Positions 44,169 through 58,444 of a stretch of DNA of 64,000 nucleotides are shown in pieces. Each line of letters opens with the position of its first letter. Position 1 is the first letter of the stretch. Below the pieces are notes generated by a model. The model was not told where the DNA came from. It did no database searches and saw only the letters and a program-made list of their open reading frames with translations. The position numbers and the translations under genes were made by a program. Origin of the DNA: Paracentrotus lividus (taxonomy: Eukaryota; Echinodermata; Echinoidea; Camarodonta; Echinidae); contig CALNVZ010003434.1 of NCBI GenBank assembly GCA_940671915.1, forward strand, positions 2,133,719-2,197,718, written 5' to 3'.

Positions 44169-47100
44169 ACATAATTGTGAGCACATGTACATGCACATGT
44201 AGGCTACAAGAATACATATTTCAGCTGGTATGAATTAATGTGTGGTCTGCGTTCACCTTATACTTGTATTAGTACAATGTATGGATATCTAGCAAAAGAA
44301 ATTAACTGATTTAACAGTGGCAGAGCCAGGATTTAAATATAGGGAAATGACAGGCCCGATAGGTGGCGGCGGCGCCGCGAAACGTTCTGATTATAAAACA
44401 TAGTCAATGAGTGGTTTTCAAATTATATTAGGGGGGTGGGGGGGGGGGTTCGTCCCCTGCGCCCCCTCCTGGATCTGCCACTGGATTTCAGAACGTGAAT
44501 CCATTATAATACGTTAACTTCCTGTCCGGTATAGTTGAGCCAAAAGTATGTGTTCATTAATAAGTCGACACTATTTGTGGTAGGGAAAACTAATGAGGAA
44601 AAAGCACTGCAACCACTCAAAAGCCAGTCTGCTTGAAATATTATTTTGTGTAACAAAGGTTATTATTGAAACAAGATCTATTAATATTTATTATCTATAT
44701 CTGTCCTCTAGCTTTTTATAGCCACGTCTGAAGTTCTAAATGTACACTGTATGTACACAATGTTTTTCATGTACACTGCGATATCCAAAGTCCAGTGAAA
44801 TAAATTTGCTTGTTTAACTATTGCACTGTATTTACAGTACTTTTCTTTGTCATGTGTAACTATATTATAACACCATTTAATATTATTAATCATACATGTA
44901 ATTGACTCATACATTGTAGCATAATGAAAGATTACAACTTTGTAAGGAAATACAAGGGAGGTATACATGGGTCCAAGCCAATTTTGTTCCCATTCCCCCC
45001 CCCCCCCCCCCCTGCCAGACAAGAGAAAAATAATATGATTACCTCATGATTTCCCACTGAAATCATATCAAATTAAAAACAAAACCAGTGGGTCTTCTGT
45101 CATTCAATGGTAATAAAGCATTTCAATTCTAAGCCACACACTGGCCACATTCGATTCCATGCAGGCAGAGCAATTATCGCATTTTGCTTAAATTTTATAA
45201 AAGAGGAGCTTTAAATAATCACGCTTGATAATAACTTTTCATTCATTAAAACCTATTCTTTTCCGCACATTTAATTCCACAAGAATTGCTGCTAAATATA
45301 AACAGTTCTTTTTTTTTCAAAGTTTGTACCATATTTGCTATGCAACCATGACTTTTGACAGCCACGTATGTACGTAATCAGCGCTGTCAAACTTGGACTA
45401 CAATTTTGTCCTGTTTAGCAGAAGGGGAGCATTTATAGAAAGTGCAACCCACTGGAAACCCAATCTTCATTCGATCTCCACTCATATCAGCACGACACCT
45501 CTTCAACAAACATGACCCTTGACCTCCGGCAAGTCAGTCATACTTTCAGACTTGGCAACACTGCATCCACAGGAATTAGAGTTTTGTATCAAAACCTGCC
45601 AAGTTCCATCAGAAAAAATTGGTTTTTCAATGTCCAGCAGAAAAAAATTTAAACATCACTATTTTGGTGTTGTTGGAGTCATCATTTCACTCACAAACCT
45701 ACAAATGTATACCATGACTCAAAAACTAAATCTTTAAATTCTGCACTGAATATTTAAACCATCGTCATTTTATTCATACTTCAATACAATGCATGCAATT
45801 ATGTAGGCCTATTTTTCTGGTACCACTTTTTAAGGGTCAATGGCTGTATGTAATTACTAAAGAAAGGGAATTTTTATATTTTTCGTTGTGAAACAAAGAG
45901 TGTTTACTACACTTTAGGAGACAGAAGATACAATTGAAATTAACTTGATTATATCCAGTTTTATCAGCTGATAAGTACTACAGTTTATCTTATCTACTTA
46001 TCATACCGGGTATTTACCCAACTCCAACGAATGTACATGCCGTGCAGGATCGCCTTTAAAGTAGATTTGCAATCAGGGGACGTAGTGCTTCAAGTCTCAT
46101 TCAGAATATAAAGCATAACAGAGGAAATAAGTTCTGCTTTCACTACCTCATAAACTTTGTTTCTTTAAAAATGGAATCTCCCTGATTTACAACAACTGTG
46201 CTTATCGAAGGAGTCATCACACTTTTGAAAACTTTTTGGGTTAAATCTAACAAGAACAATATGGTGATATCGCTAATCCTATTGTTGGCCACAGGCATAT
46301 CAAATAAACTAATTTGGAAGAAGTTGCTAACACTAAATACTCTCCAATTACCCTACTAGTGCTGCTTAACAAAAAGAAAATTCATATTATTTGCACCACA
46401 ATTCACAAAAACCCAAATAGAATTGTGGTAAAATTTGAGCCTTGAATGACCATGACCTGTTTAAACCACTGTGGCATACAAATAAAAATCACTTTATAGT
46501 CTGTCGCATATACACAATACAATGATAGAACCTATATCAGCATGTGTAGTTCATTATATTCCTGTTGACAGACTCTTTGTCAAGCATCAGTGTATGTCAA
46601 CATATTGCAGTCTAATTGATCGCATTATGAGGTCAAGAAATAGACTTTGAACAGCTGACTGAGGCAAATATGTATACAAATATTACACATGTATGTTTTG
46701 AGAGCTCACTTGATTTAGGGGAGCATGATAGATATTGATATATAATAATAACAATATTACAGTTCTTTGAAAGTGCATTGTCACTGCCATGAAGTCTACA
46801 AAGAGGAATTGACATTTACTAGTAACGGTAACTTATTCGTACATGAAAGGGCTCTGGACTATTTATAAATTATGGATAAACTTTCAGTGTTCTTGTGCAT
46901 ATAACAAATGTACAGTACCATATCAGGACAACTACCCTGGACAATTACCCCCAATAATAGGGTGAGTACAGATCTTTAGCTCCTACCAAACACCAAGTTC
47001 TGCTTTTTAAAAGTATTGTCCTAGTGCTCTACATTTACATTTGGTATGACTCATCATGCCTTATGATTCGATTGTACCAGCAACATATCACAAAGAACTG

Positions 47101-48277
47101 TTATGATCTTCTTTGAACCATACAGGCTAAAGCATGCATGGGACCATGAATTTAAATAGTGAATCTTTTTGAAACGGGAGATTTATTTGAGCTTTTGTCT
47201 ACTCCTGCGCAACTTTTTTGTTCCATCATAGAGGATCTGTAGCCCAGTCCAGTATATTTGCTGGTCGTCCATAATACTATGCATGCCCTATTGTATTACA
47301 GTCCATAACAGATAACCTCGTATACTGGCATGTAAACACAGGAATAACCTATTGGACAAACTACTGTACCCTGATAAATCTCGGAACAAAACATGGCATG
47401 CCCGTACAATAAAGTGTGTTCTATTATCATTCCCCATATAACAAAGACATTACTCAGCTAGCTGCAGTGTTTACATCTACATGCATGGTCAATTTCACAA
47501 GTGCGGTGAATTGCAAGGGTTATTGTTTCCATTTGTAGTAACATGTACCTGCTATCGCAAAACTGCCCATCATACAAGAAGTAGAATGGATTTAAAAGAA
47601 AATAACTAACAGGGTATAATTACATGCTCTATTGGATTTAATATGCGTGCCAATATCATTATAAGGCTTATTTTCATTAGCGTCCGGATTCCTAACCTAA
47701 CACTCATGGATGATACATACATACAAATCTGGGGGACCAAAATATCCAATTTTGAAAAACATGAAAAAATTACATGTAGATCTATTAATAAACATTGTGG
47801 TTGTTATTAGAGGCATAAATGATTTCCCTATTTCTTTTGTCAAAATAATATTTGTCACTTCTCCACAATAAGCCAGAATAGTCTAATGAACAATTCAAGA
47901 GCAATATGAGAATACAAAGAATATCCAGTTTTTCAAAAAATGACTCGGACTTCTCCCACATCATTTTATTTCAAAATTACTGAGTCTGACATTCTTGAAA
48001 AGATCAGAAACATATTTAAGACAGGGTACCAGTATCAATAGGACCTTGAATTTCAACATGGAGCCCTGATTTCTTTGTAAAACTTCCCCCCCCCCCCAAT
48101 ATAGACTTCCTGTGTGAGAGGTTTGTGTTGATTTGTCCCTTTAAGTTTGATACAAACCATGTACACTCCATGCAATAAGATACAAGTAAAGAGCAACATC
48201 AAGAGTGAATAGTACACATGATACAGGCTCAATGATGTTGTCATTGAAATCAATCCTCAATTTCAAGTTTATTTATT

Positions 48278-48362
48278 CAAAACCAAAATCATCACAGTAT
48301 AGTCACATTAATATATATAGGCTATATATTAATGTGACTATACTGTGATGATTTTGGTTTTG
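48278..48362. repeat. Perfect 40-bp-arm hairpin, block B' copy
   Basis: Two 40-bp arms are exact reverse complements around TAGGC. It is followed immediately by the TTTCCATTTGTAGTAACATG direct repeat and a TA microsatellite (about 48450-48478). No miRNA-like bulges or conserved seed can be claimed; a MITE remnant or palindromic insertion is more likely. Confidence 0.92.
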
Positions 48363-51300
48363 TTTCCATTTGTAGTAACATGTACCTGCTATCGCAAAAC
48401 TGCCCATCATACAAGAAGTAGAATGGATTAAAAAGAAAAAGAAAAAGAAAATATATATATATATATATATATATATCTATCCTCTCTCAATTTTAAAAAT
48501 GCATTGAAATTTAATAGCCTTTAGCCATATTACTGCGCAGGATAAATGAAGCATGAGTTGATCTAGTTTCTTAAAGTTACCTGAAACTCCAAATACATAA
48601 AAGACTCTAAATACATGACGACAGGTCTCCTCCTTTCCTTACATGGCATGGTACTAGAGGACAGAACATACAACCATGATAACTATAAAGAATGGTGTCA
48701 GAGTTGAGACTCAAAACATAACTTACAATTCTACATTGGTCTGACTTATCTCCTCCATGTTTGTTCGAGGGAAGTTCCAATTAACAAACAACGATAATAT
48801 CACATCTCCATTTCACCACGAAGATCTAAGCAGGCGGCTTGGATAAATCCACAAAAATTCACAAGGTTTGAGCAGCGAACAACAACAGCAGGACACTTTC
48901 CATGAAGCTAGGCTTATTCCCTACCACAGGGTTTCAGCTAGTGTGCACAGTATAGTTGCTCAGGCTATAGCATCTGTGCACAGTATACAAGAACGTAGAG
49001 AAGTTTGTGGCCATGAACGTGAACAGATATTTGCCACTTCCTTCCAAAATACTTTCCCTGTTGCTGAATGCTAGCTCTGTGCTAAGTGGCTGGATGGATG
49101 CATGAATCTGGGCCCCTCTCTCGCTCTCTGCATGACAGCGCAGACTTTTTATTCCCGTCGTCGTTGATCAAGATTTGACCCGAGCACTACGGCTATACAG
49201 CGACAGAGGTCCCTCTTCGTTATGCAGGGTGTATACTATAGGCTTTGTTTGTGTGTATGGTGTGTGTGGGTTTGGGGGTGTGTGCTGTGATTGTGTACGG
49301 TGCACACATGAGCGAACGCTGTTGTGTACCTGCACGATCTATCAAGCTATTCTCAAGGAGTTGTTGTCATTCTTTAGATCAATGTACCTTTTCTCAAGAT
49401 TTTTTTCTTCAAAGTTCAACAAAGCTCGCTGAACCTGTTTCTTTAGAAGCGATTAAAATTCTTGTTTATTCAAGGGTCGCTTTTATTCATGATTGTGAAG
49501 TAAATGCTAAACATTAACAGTGGAAATTTGTACAAAGATTTAATGATATCATGACATACTTGATATAACAAGCTATTTCTCCAGCCAAAATGATATCAAT
49601 TTGTTTTGTCTTTCATTGTTCATTAACTCCTATCAAATAACAACAAGCATAAATCACATTTTCAAGGACCTTTTCATAACAAGTTTTGTCGGTATCAAAC
49701 AAAAGAGCAATTACTGGATGGGGAGGGCTAAGGGAGAAGCGCCAATCAAGGGGCAGGGCCAGTCAAGGGGGAAGGGCCAGTCAAGTGGGGGGGGGGGCAG
49801 TCAAGGGGGGAGGGCCAATTGTGGGGTGAGGAGGGGGAAGAGCAATCAGGCAGAGGAGGGCTAATCCTGCAGGGCAGGGGGGGGGGAAATCAAGGGGGAA
49901 GGGCCAATCAAAGGGGTGGGGCAAATCAAGGTGGATCGAGGGAAATCGTGGGGGGGGGGCAATATTAGCCATGTATCGGTCCATATTGCCATTAACATGG
50001 TACCTGCAAAGCAAACCCAAACCAGCAGAAATGATGGCAATCCATTATGCCAATTCTATGGGCCTAGGTATAATCATGGATCCTACTATGGTATAATCCT
50101 AATGCTGGAGGCATATGCTGGTCATACATTCACATTCTTTGTTGTGCATCTTTATACATTGTCAGTAAAAGCAATGGATTAAATCGTAATAGCGGGGGCA
50201 TGGATGGCAGATTTGAAGAGCAGGGGGAGGGGGGGTGGGGGTCAACTTATGTTTATTCAGTGTGTGATTCTTATCATCATTTCACTGGGGCCAGTATTTT
50301 TTTTTTTGGGGGGGGGGAGTGAAGTTGGGTTTCAATGGATACCACACACCTTTCATGTCAATTAAGCTCTGTATTTTTAATTTCATAGGTTGTTTCTAAA
50401 GACCAATACCATTTCAAAGGGTATTGCATGAAGAGAGCTGATACTAACTTATGAAAACAAAGAAACAAAACAATTGCAATTATGTAAGGGCTGCTAACTT
50501 CATGTACCTATGAAATATTATATTTTGTAGTCAAATTGACATTCTTTAATCACAGCCAAACATGCCAGGATGTTGATGTACATAGATTTAAAATGTCTTT
50601 GTTACTTTATAAACTTGATGCATGTCCTCATCACTACAACAATTGCAATTACATTTATTGTCTTTATAATTCATGTCATTTTAAAGTTAAAGGCATCAGA
50701 ATATGGGTTGAAATATCTCAGGCTCTCCACCAAAGATCTACATTAGTTTCTGCAATTTCTATTATCCATATTTTTAATAATTGCCAAATCTGCCAGGAAT
50801 TTGATGTATAGCTTTTTGATGCATCAATAATGTGATGCATGCTTTTATCACTGTGACAATAGCAATTACATTTAGTGTCTTTTAATGAAAAAATTATGTC
50901 ATAACTGAAGGCTAAAAGGCTGCTAAAGTAATGGAAAGGTATATTGGTCAAAGCCCTTTTGGCTATTAGCCAATGATGTGTCCAAAATAAAATGTTCCCC
51001 TTCTGTGAGAATCTGTGTGTAAACAGCCAAGGTTAGCTTTCTTTTCTAAGACACCTACATGTACAAGAAAAACATACGGTAGGCTATATCATCCTTGCAA
51101 TGTCACACATCAAGTGTCAGAAATACACTTTCAGAATACCCTGGAATTGAAACATATATGAATCCATGCCAGATGAGATACACATTGTCAATCTTATAGA
51201 GAATAGAACTGGAAATACTGTTGGCCCTACATCTTCATCATGTCAGTTTAATTTTGTCAATTTTAAAAGAGAACAGAGGAGAATATAAATAAAAAATACA

Positions 51301-53768
51301 CAATACAATTTCATGTCAGAAAAGGTCAATTTTGTCATTGTAATATATATCATGTAGGCCTATATAATACTTTTGTCACATAAGGTTAATGTACTTCATT
51401 TTCAGAGGGAGCAAACCATTATTAAGAACACAATACATGTTCTTTGTCAGAAAAGTTTAATGATGCAAAAAAAGAAAAAAAGAAATTCAAATGGATACTT
51501 TGTCATGTGAGGTTGCATGTTGTCAATTTACGAGAGAACAAAGTAGAATTCAAATCTAGATTCTTTGCCAGCAAATATTAATGTTGTCACTTTTAAGAGA
51601 TGGGTTAAAATTTAATTAAAATTAACGCTTCTTTGTCAGATGAAGTTAGATGTTGTTAATTTAAAATTTACTTTGTCATCATACTTTGTCAGATAAGGTT
51701 AACTCAAGAGAGAACAAGCAAGAATTTAAATAAAGAATACAATTATTTGTCATAAAATGTCCATTGTATTTGAGACCAAACTAGAGTAAACCATGTAATA
51801 CATGTACATGGTACTTTGTCAAATAATGTTGGATGTTTAGAGAAAACAATATATTATAAATGCATAATTTCCCATACATGTAGGTTAGAGGTTATCAATG
51901 TGAAGAGGAAACAAAGTGGAGTTAAAATAAAGGAACTCTGTATCCAAAGTGTACTTTAGATACAATGATACTTTGGCTTATTAATGGTTGGATAGTGTAT
52001 TTTAGAGATGGAAGTAATGAAGTTGAAAAATATAAAAACTTGGCAAGATAATTTTTAAGATCAATAATGCCAATTTCAAGAGAAATACTTTCCTAGCCTT
52101 CATTAAATCTACCTTTTACATAAAAAGTCTTCAGACACACAGTCAAGTTTAAAATAAATTTAGGTGTGGAATACAGATTACGGTAGAAGCAATGATGACA
52201 TTTGGAGAGAGAAGCAAAACCGTATCAAACCCGTTCCAAACTAGTCTCACTACGTCTTTATTTTATGACAAGTACCTTGAGATAAGACCATAGAGGTGGT
52301 ATCTCACTTCGCGGCGATGCTCCGGAACTCGAACCTCGAACACGCCAGGACATCACCGATAATTCTTTCTTTTTTTTTTTTTTTCTGTCGCGGAAATATC
52401 TAGGAAACATCTCGGATGAGTCTGCGCGACGAAAAACATTCATGTGATTCAAACATTTCCTATTTTTGTCATGAGATGTCTTGGAAACTCAGCTCAGGAG
52501 ACCGTCAGACCTCTTGGTAACGTTTCAACCACTAGTTTCAAAATCATTTCAAACCCGTCTCAAATTAGTCTCAAACTAGTTCCAAATCCGTCTTATCCCA
52601 TCTCATGACACCAATACTTTATCATTGGTTTTCGCGTCAGTTGTCCTTTTGAATATAATGTTCAGTCAAACTAACACGTCAATTGTGTCGGAAAATGTCA
52701 TTTTTGATGATATACATGTAATTAATCGATTCGTTGTGGATAATTCAATAATGCACCTCATTTAAAAGCAAATTTTGAACAGCCTTTAGCTTCAAGTTAA
52801 CGAGAAAATAGAAAAATTAGCTTCCTCCGACATAAAACTCGCAGAGCCATATCAAATTCTAGACCTGCTATATGCCTGGTTTAGGATTCTTTACAAATGG
52901 TTGTACAGATCTGATCTCGAATGACGTCATTCGAGACTACATTTGTACAATTAGACGCACGCTTCACTGACGCTTCATAGAGAAGCGTGCAAACCAGCGT
53001 TGCATTCTCGTTTCAAAATCCGTACTATTTTGGTGCGACAGCACAACTCTAGACTCCGTAGTAGAATACGGGCCCTAGAGTATGTCCTCATGGTGCAGTC
53101 AAGCAAGCTAATTGTGTTTGTAAAGACCAGTGGAATGAGCAACAGAAAGTGAGATTGGTGGAGTCTGGAGTACAGACTTGCATTGATGACCTTATGAGGT
53201 CAGGGCTGAATGACCCCTAGGGGTATGTCCTCATGGTGTAGTCAAGCAAGCTAATTGTGTTTGTAAAGACAAGTGGAATGAGTAACAGAAAGTGAGATTG
53301 TCAGAAGTCTGGAGTACAGACTAGCATTGATGACCTTATGAGGTCAGGGCTGAATGACCCCTAGGGGTATGTCCTCATGGTGCAGTCAAGCACCCTAATT
53401 GTGTTTTTTAAAGATCAGTGGATTGTGTAACAGAAAGTAATGAGACAACAGGCAGTAAGAGTGATGGAAAGAAAGAGAGAAGGAGAGAGTATGTGTGAGT
53501 GAGTCAGTGAAAGATTGAGACCACAGGGGAAAGAGAGAGAGAGGTATATCACTGTATAAGTGGTTATTTTCGCTGCAGTTTTATTTTCACAAATATCGGG
53601 AGTCTCTCCTCACAAAAATTCCACTTTGATATCAGTCTATTCTAACAATGAAGAAATTACAAAAATTGTGAAATTATCCACTCGCGAATTTCCTCAATTA
53701 GTTTGAAATTCTAAAAATCTCTGAACACAAAAATATCAGCTTTTATTGTAGCATATGGAGTCCTGTTG

Positions 53769-53830
<62 letters not shown>

Positions 53831-56800
53831 AAGAGAGAAAGAGAGTGAGAGAGAGAGTAATAAAAGATAAAGAGTAATGCAACTGGTGATATCAACATAT
53901 AATTTTAAAAGGAATCAATGAGTATTACATTTATTCCAAAGAAAAAAATGAAATACTGTAACATGACAATAACAATGATAATGTGATATGAAGAGAGAGA
54001 GATAAACTCAGAAATTTATCTCAGAGAAACGGGTGAGCATAAAACCGAGAATTAATTTCCTTTGAAGACTGAAAATAAAAGATGGTACACAAAAGGAGAA
54101 GGGGGTCGAGGGGTTACCTTCCCCAAAATCTGGACCCAATCAAATTAGCAACGTTTGATGAAGTGCGGTTTGTACATTTGACATTGGGGCTTCTATAATT
54201 ACTGACAAATTGCTGCACTGCGTCCAACGTGGAAAGCAGGGGCGGCACAAGGAATGACAGCCCTAATTTGATTGGCAGAATACTGATAGCAATTTATTGG
54301 GAATAATGTCATTACCAAGCCCGGTAGGATAGCATTCCCACAGTAATGAATTATAATAAAGAATCATGTTTAATTGTTTTAATGAAGGTTAGGCAGCTCA
54401 TGTCCATTTAAAGCAAAAACAGTTTTATTCTACTTGTAAATACGTCTACTCTAAAAATCTGTTGGATATAGCCTACATGTAGGCCTACTGTGTAGATAAG
54501 AAAAAAAAAGAGATAAAAACATTTTAAAGGATGCAATGTCTTTTCTGCCGACTGAGAAGACATAATCATTATGTACACAATAAAGACTAGAATTTAATAA
54601 ATAATAGGTACATGTACACGTACATGTAGGTCTACACATATCAATTAGTGGTTTAGTTAGTTTTGCTATTTTCTAAAATCATATAAAGTGGCTTGCACAA
54701 TCCCAGACATACATTATAGATGACTAATACACTGTTGAGAGGAATCACTCAGCGAAATCTATGTGACCTTACATTAACAAGGGGGGAGGGGGTAAGAAGG
54801 GATTTCTTATTTCTCAAAGAAGTACCTAGATCCATAATGTACTATACAATACACAAGTGAACGACCCCACTATTAAAGGGCTGATCCATTATGTGCTAAT
54901 GTGTTGTGAAAATATCATTAATTAAGTAGGGGGCAAGTGGGGCTTGTATTTCTAAAGGAGGCCCTGAGATACCCTATACAAAATTTAATGGCTCCACTTT
55001 GGGTCAAGGTTAAGATAACTGATGGTGTGGCTCTAAATATTAAAATATCAAGAATTGCCATTTTCCCATTACCTAAAGTCTCTGCCATAAGGCATTCAGC
55101 TGGCATGGTTTAATTAGCATTAAATGACTTAAGTAAAGCATTATTTCAACAAGGGAAAGCTTTAAAAACTCATGGATCTTTGTGTAATCATAGCATGTAT
55201 TTCATAGTCTAATCCTCCTGAATACTGATGAAATGATATATAAATATTCTGGCCTTGAGCAAAGTATCACGGGATATATCATATCTATGTCCCCATTTCA
55301 CAAAAGGACGTACTACTGTAGTCCTAAACAACATACAATTCTTTGATTTAGTAGCTGAGATGTACATGAAGTAATACAATTATTTTTTTTAAAGAAACGA
55401 ACAATAAACAGACCAAACATTAACTACCATGAATAGAGAAGACTTTCAAGGTTTAGAGTTTAATAGTATGAAATCGGAGGAGGAAAGAAGATTGTCTGAA
55501 AATAAAGCATGTTCACAATAAAGAAAATTAAAAATAAACACACCAAATATTACACTACTATCTTCCAAAATTAGACTCTGTATGAAACTGGCTTGGCAGT
55601 ATGAAATGGGTATAAACCTGCAATACTCTTTTCAGAAACGATATGCCGTTGGGGACTTAGGAAGAGCTCTGTATAACATCAGCAGACAATCGCTGATGAC
55701 GCAATTTGGTTGCCTCTGCAGGCATCCGATGCTTGAATGCCAGTGTCATTAACGGAGAACAGGGGATGCGGTACCGCAGGGAAACCCATTGACGGTCTAC
55801 CAGGAGATTGGTACTCAAGACTTCTTATCTATCTTGGGATGAATATCTTAGCTTCTAGTTCCATCAGGGATTGAAACTGTGGGGGTACGATGCTTTTGAT
55901 TGAAAAGACAATCGGCATCATTGAATGAGTTGTCCATTGCCAGAGCAAGATGATTAATCCATATATTGTTTGTTGAGAACCATAAGAGGTCTCTATAAAA
56001 ATGAACTGTTAAAAATTAAAGAGACCCAATTCATTCTTTAATTCAATTTATGTAGCTAGAATGTATGACATCACCCCTCGACAATGTTATCAGGCATCAG
56101 GTACCATTGCGGATCCAGGATTTTAATATAAATGTAGGAGGGGGTGCTGCCAAAAATTTTCAGATTTTATCATGTATGAAGGAAATGCCTAAGTCTGCGC
56201 ACCTAAAACTTGGACCTCAAATTCAATACAAAGTAAAATAGTATTTTCAGATTCATCAATGTTATTCATTCTATATATTATAATGATCAACGGAGCAAAA
56301 AATTTCAAGAATCATTGACAAGAACAGTGTTTTTCAACGATTTTTAGACGGGCTTGTCATTTCGTGTAACAAAATTGGATAGTGCCCATGTCTGCGCACT
56401 AACTCATTTTGCACGCAAATCAAGCGTTTGTTACTATTCATTTTTTTTAGAATTGTTGAAATTTGTAGGGTAGCAAATAAAACTTGCTGAAAACCATTAT
56501 TAATCAATTATTTTCACAGTTTTTGTATCAAAATGAATTGTTGAGGTTCAGACTGAAGGTTGATATCAGTCGGGGGTTTTGTTCTATCAAATTGGATTGA
56601 ATTGAATTGAATTGAATTTGAATTCGCGCATTTACGTGGGTGCGCATACATAGGCACTGCGCAGACTTGGGCACTCTTGCCATATGGTCAGTGAGTGGTT
56701 TCCAAATTATAGGGCGGAAACATGTATGATCGTGAAGTTTGCATACAGAACGTAATTTCTCTCTTCGTTTGAGCATGTATGTGACTACAGACATAGCCAA

Positions 56801-57755
56801 AGTATAAGTAAGCTTATGGTAAAATTGTAAATCATATCATTTCAAAAATCATTGTTATTGATGAAATGTGAACAAATGTACATGTATGTAAACTTGAAAT
56901 GATTGTAAACGTGCATAATTCAGCCCATGGCTGCAAGGCATTGTTTTTAATAAAGACCATTATTGAATCAAATTACATTGAATTGAATACAGACTAGAAA
57001 ATATGAGGACTATGATGCCTTTACACGGGAATAAATGGTATTGCAAATGAAATGTTGAGGAAGCATCCAGAATTCAAATAGCACTCTCCATGTCTTGCAA
57101 ACTCCATAATTGCATCTCTTTAAATGAGAAGAGATAGCAATTGTTGGCTTTGAGCATCATCTCTGTTTCAAGAATAAAATACTCTTAAACCTTGACACGA
57201 TGCCTGGATATGTAGCATCATACTCCAAGGCAGTTCTTAAGTGACCTCTTAATAATCACATCTCATTGAGGAATCTTGAATAATGGATTAAACTGACAGC
57301 ACTCTTTAGCTCTATTACTCATCTCCTTGACTCCCTAGCTCCTGAGCCATGAATTACAAAGTCTTAGAGAAGAGAATGCTGGAGGATTAACATAATTGTT
57401 TCAGAATAGAGCTTGTTCACACTGTAGAAAGTGTTACAAGGAGGATGCTAGATGAAAAAGCATGAGACAATCTTAGAACAGAGAATGCTAAAGGATAAAT
57501 TGGTCTTGAGATAAAGCTTGTTGACACTGTAGAAAGTGTAGCAAGAGAGATGTTGAATATGAAAGTTAAATATTTAGAAAGTATAAGGACAGAGAATGCT
57601 ATGGGATTAACAAGATGGTTTTGAAATAAAGCTTGTTCATACTGCAGAAAGTTTTGCAAGGTGGATGTTGGATGAGAAAGTTAAATATTGAGAAAGTCTT
57701 AGAGCAGGGAATGCTAGATCTTACAATGATCTTGAGATAAAGTTTGTTCACATTT

Positions 57756-58444
57756 GGTGGATTCACACCTACCCGATCAGGAAAAATTCTCGTAATTTAC
57801 AAGAACTGTTTCAATCACCAAAATACCCGTAAATTGTGCTTTGTTTTCACACCTGCCCGAACCGTCTTTTTCCAGGGAAAATACCCGAAGTTATAAACAA
57901 GGGAAGAAACAAAGAAATACATAAGAAAAGCAGGGAAAGAAGGAAAAACAAAGAAATACATAAGGAACGAAAAGAAAGAAGAAAAAACAAAGAAATATAC
58001 ATACGATACTAGAAAGAAGAAGGAAAAAGCAAAGAAATACATAAGAAAAGCGGGGAAAGAAGGAAAAACAAAGAAATACATAAGGAACGAGAAGAAAGAA
58101 GGAAAAACAAAGAAATACATAAGAAAAGCGGGGAAAGAAGGAAAAACAAAGAAATACATAAGGAACGAGAAGAAAGAAGGAAAAACAAAGAAATACATAT
58201 AAAAAGAAAGGGGGAATAGAAAGTTCCCGTAATTTATGTTCACACTACAAAAGTTCCCACGACCTTGGCGAAACTACGCGTAGTTTCGACGAAGTACCTA
58301 CTAATTTACGGGAATTTATCTTCGGGAATATTACGCGAAGTTTGGTTTCACACTTGCAAAATTACGCGTAGTTTGTGATCGGGGTAAGAATACCCGATCA
58401 GAGATTACGGGAACTTTTCCAGATCGGGCAGGTGTGAATCCACC
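57756..58444. mobile_element. MITE with internal 39-bp minisatellite, block B' copy
   Basis: GGTGGATTCACACCTACCCG at the left end is matched by the inverted CGGGCAGGTGTGAATCCACC at the right, and pairing continues inward (GATCAGGAAAA against TTTTCCAGATC). Between them lies a 39-bp tandem repeat (about 57895-58200, core GGAAAAACAAAGAAATACAT), then palindromes such as ACTACGCGTAGT and several CCCGAT/CGGGTA motifs. No clear target duplication. The 142-codon minus-strand frame is the repeat read in frame, since 39 is a multiple of 3. Confidence 0.8.

Noticed and set aside
57815-58243. 142-codon Phe-rich minus-strand frame resembling a membrane protein
   Set aside because: It is an exact product of a 39-bp tandem repeat inside a MITE and is broken in the first copy.
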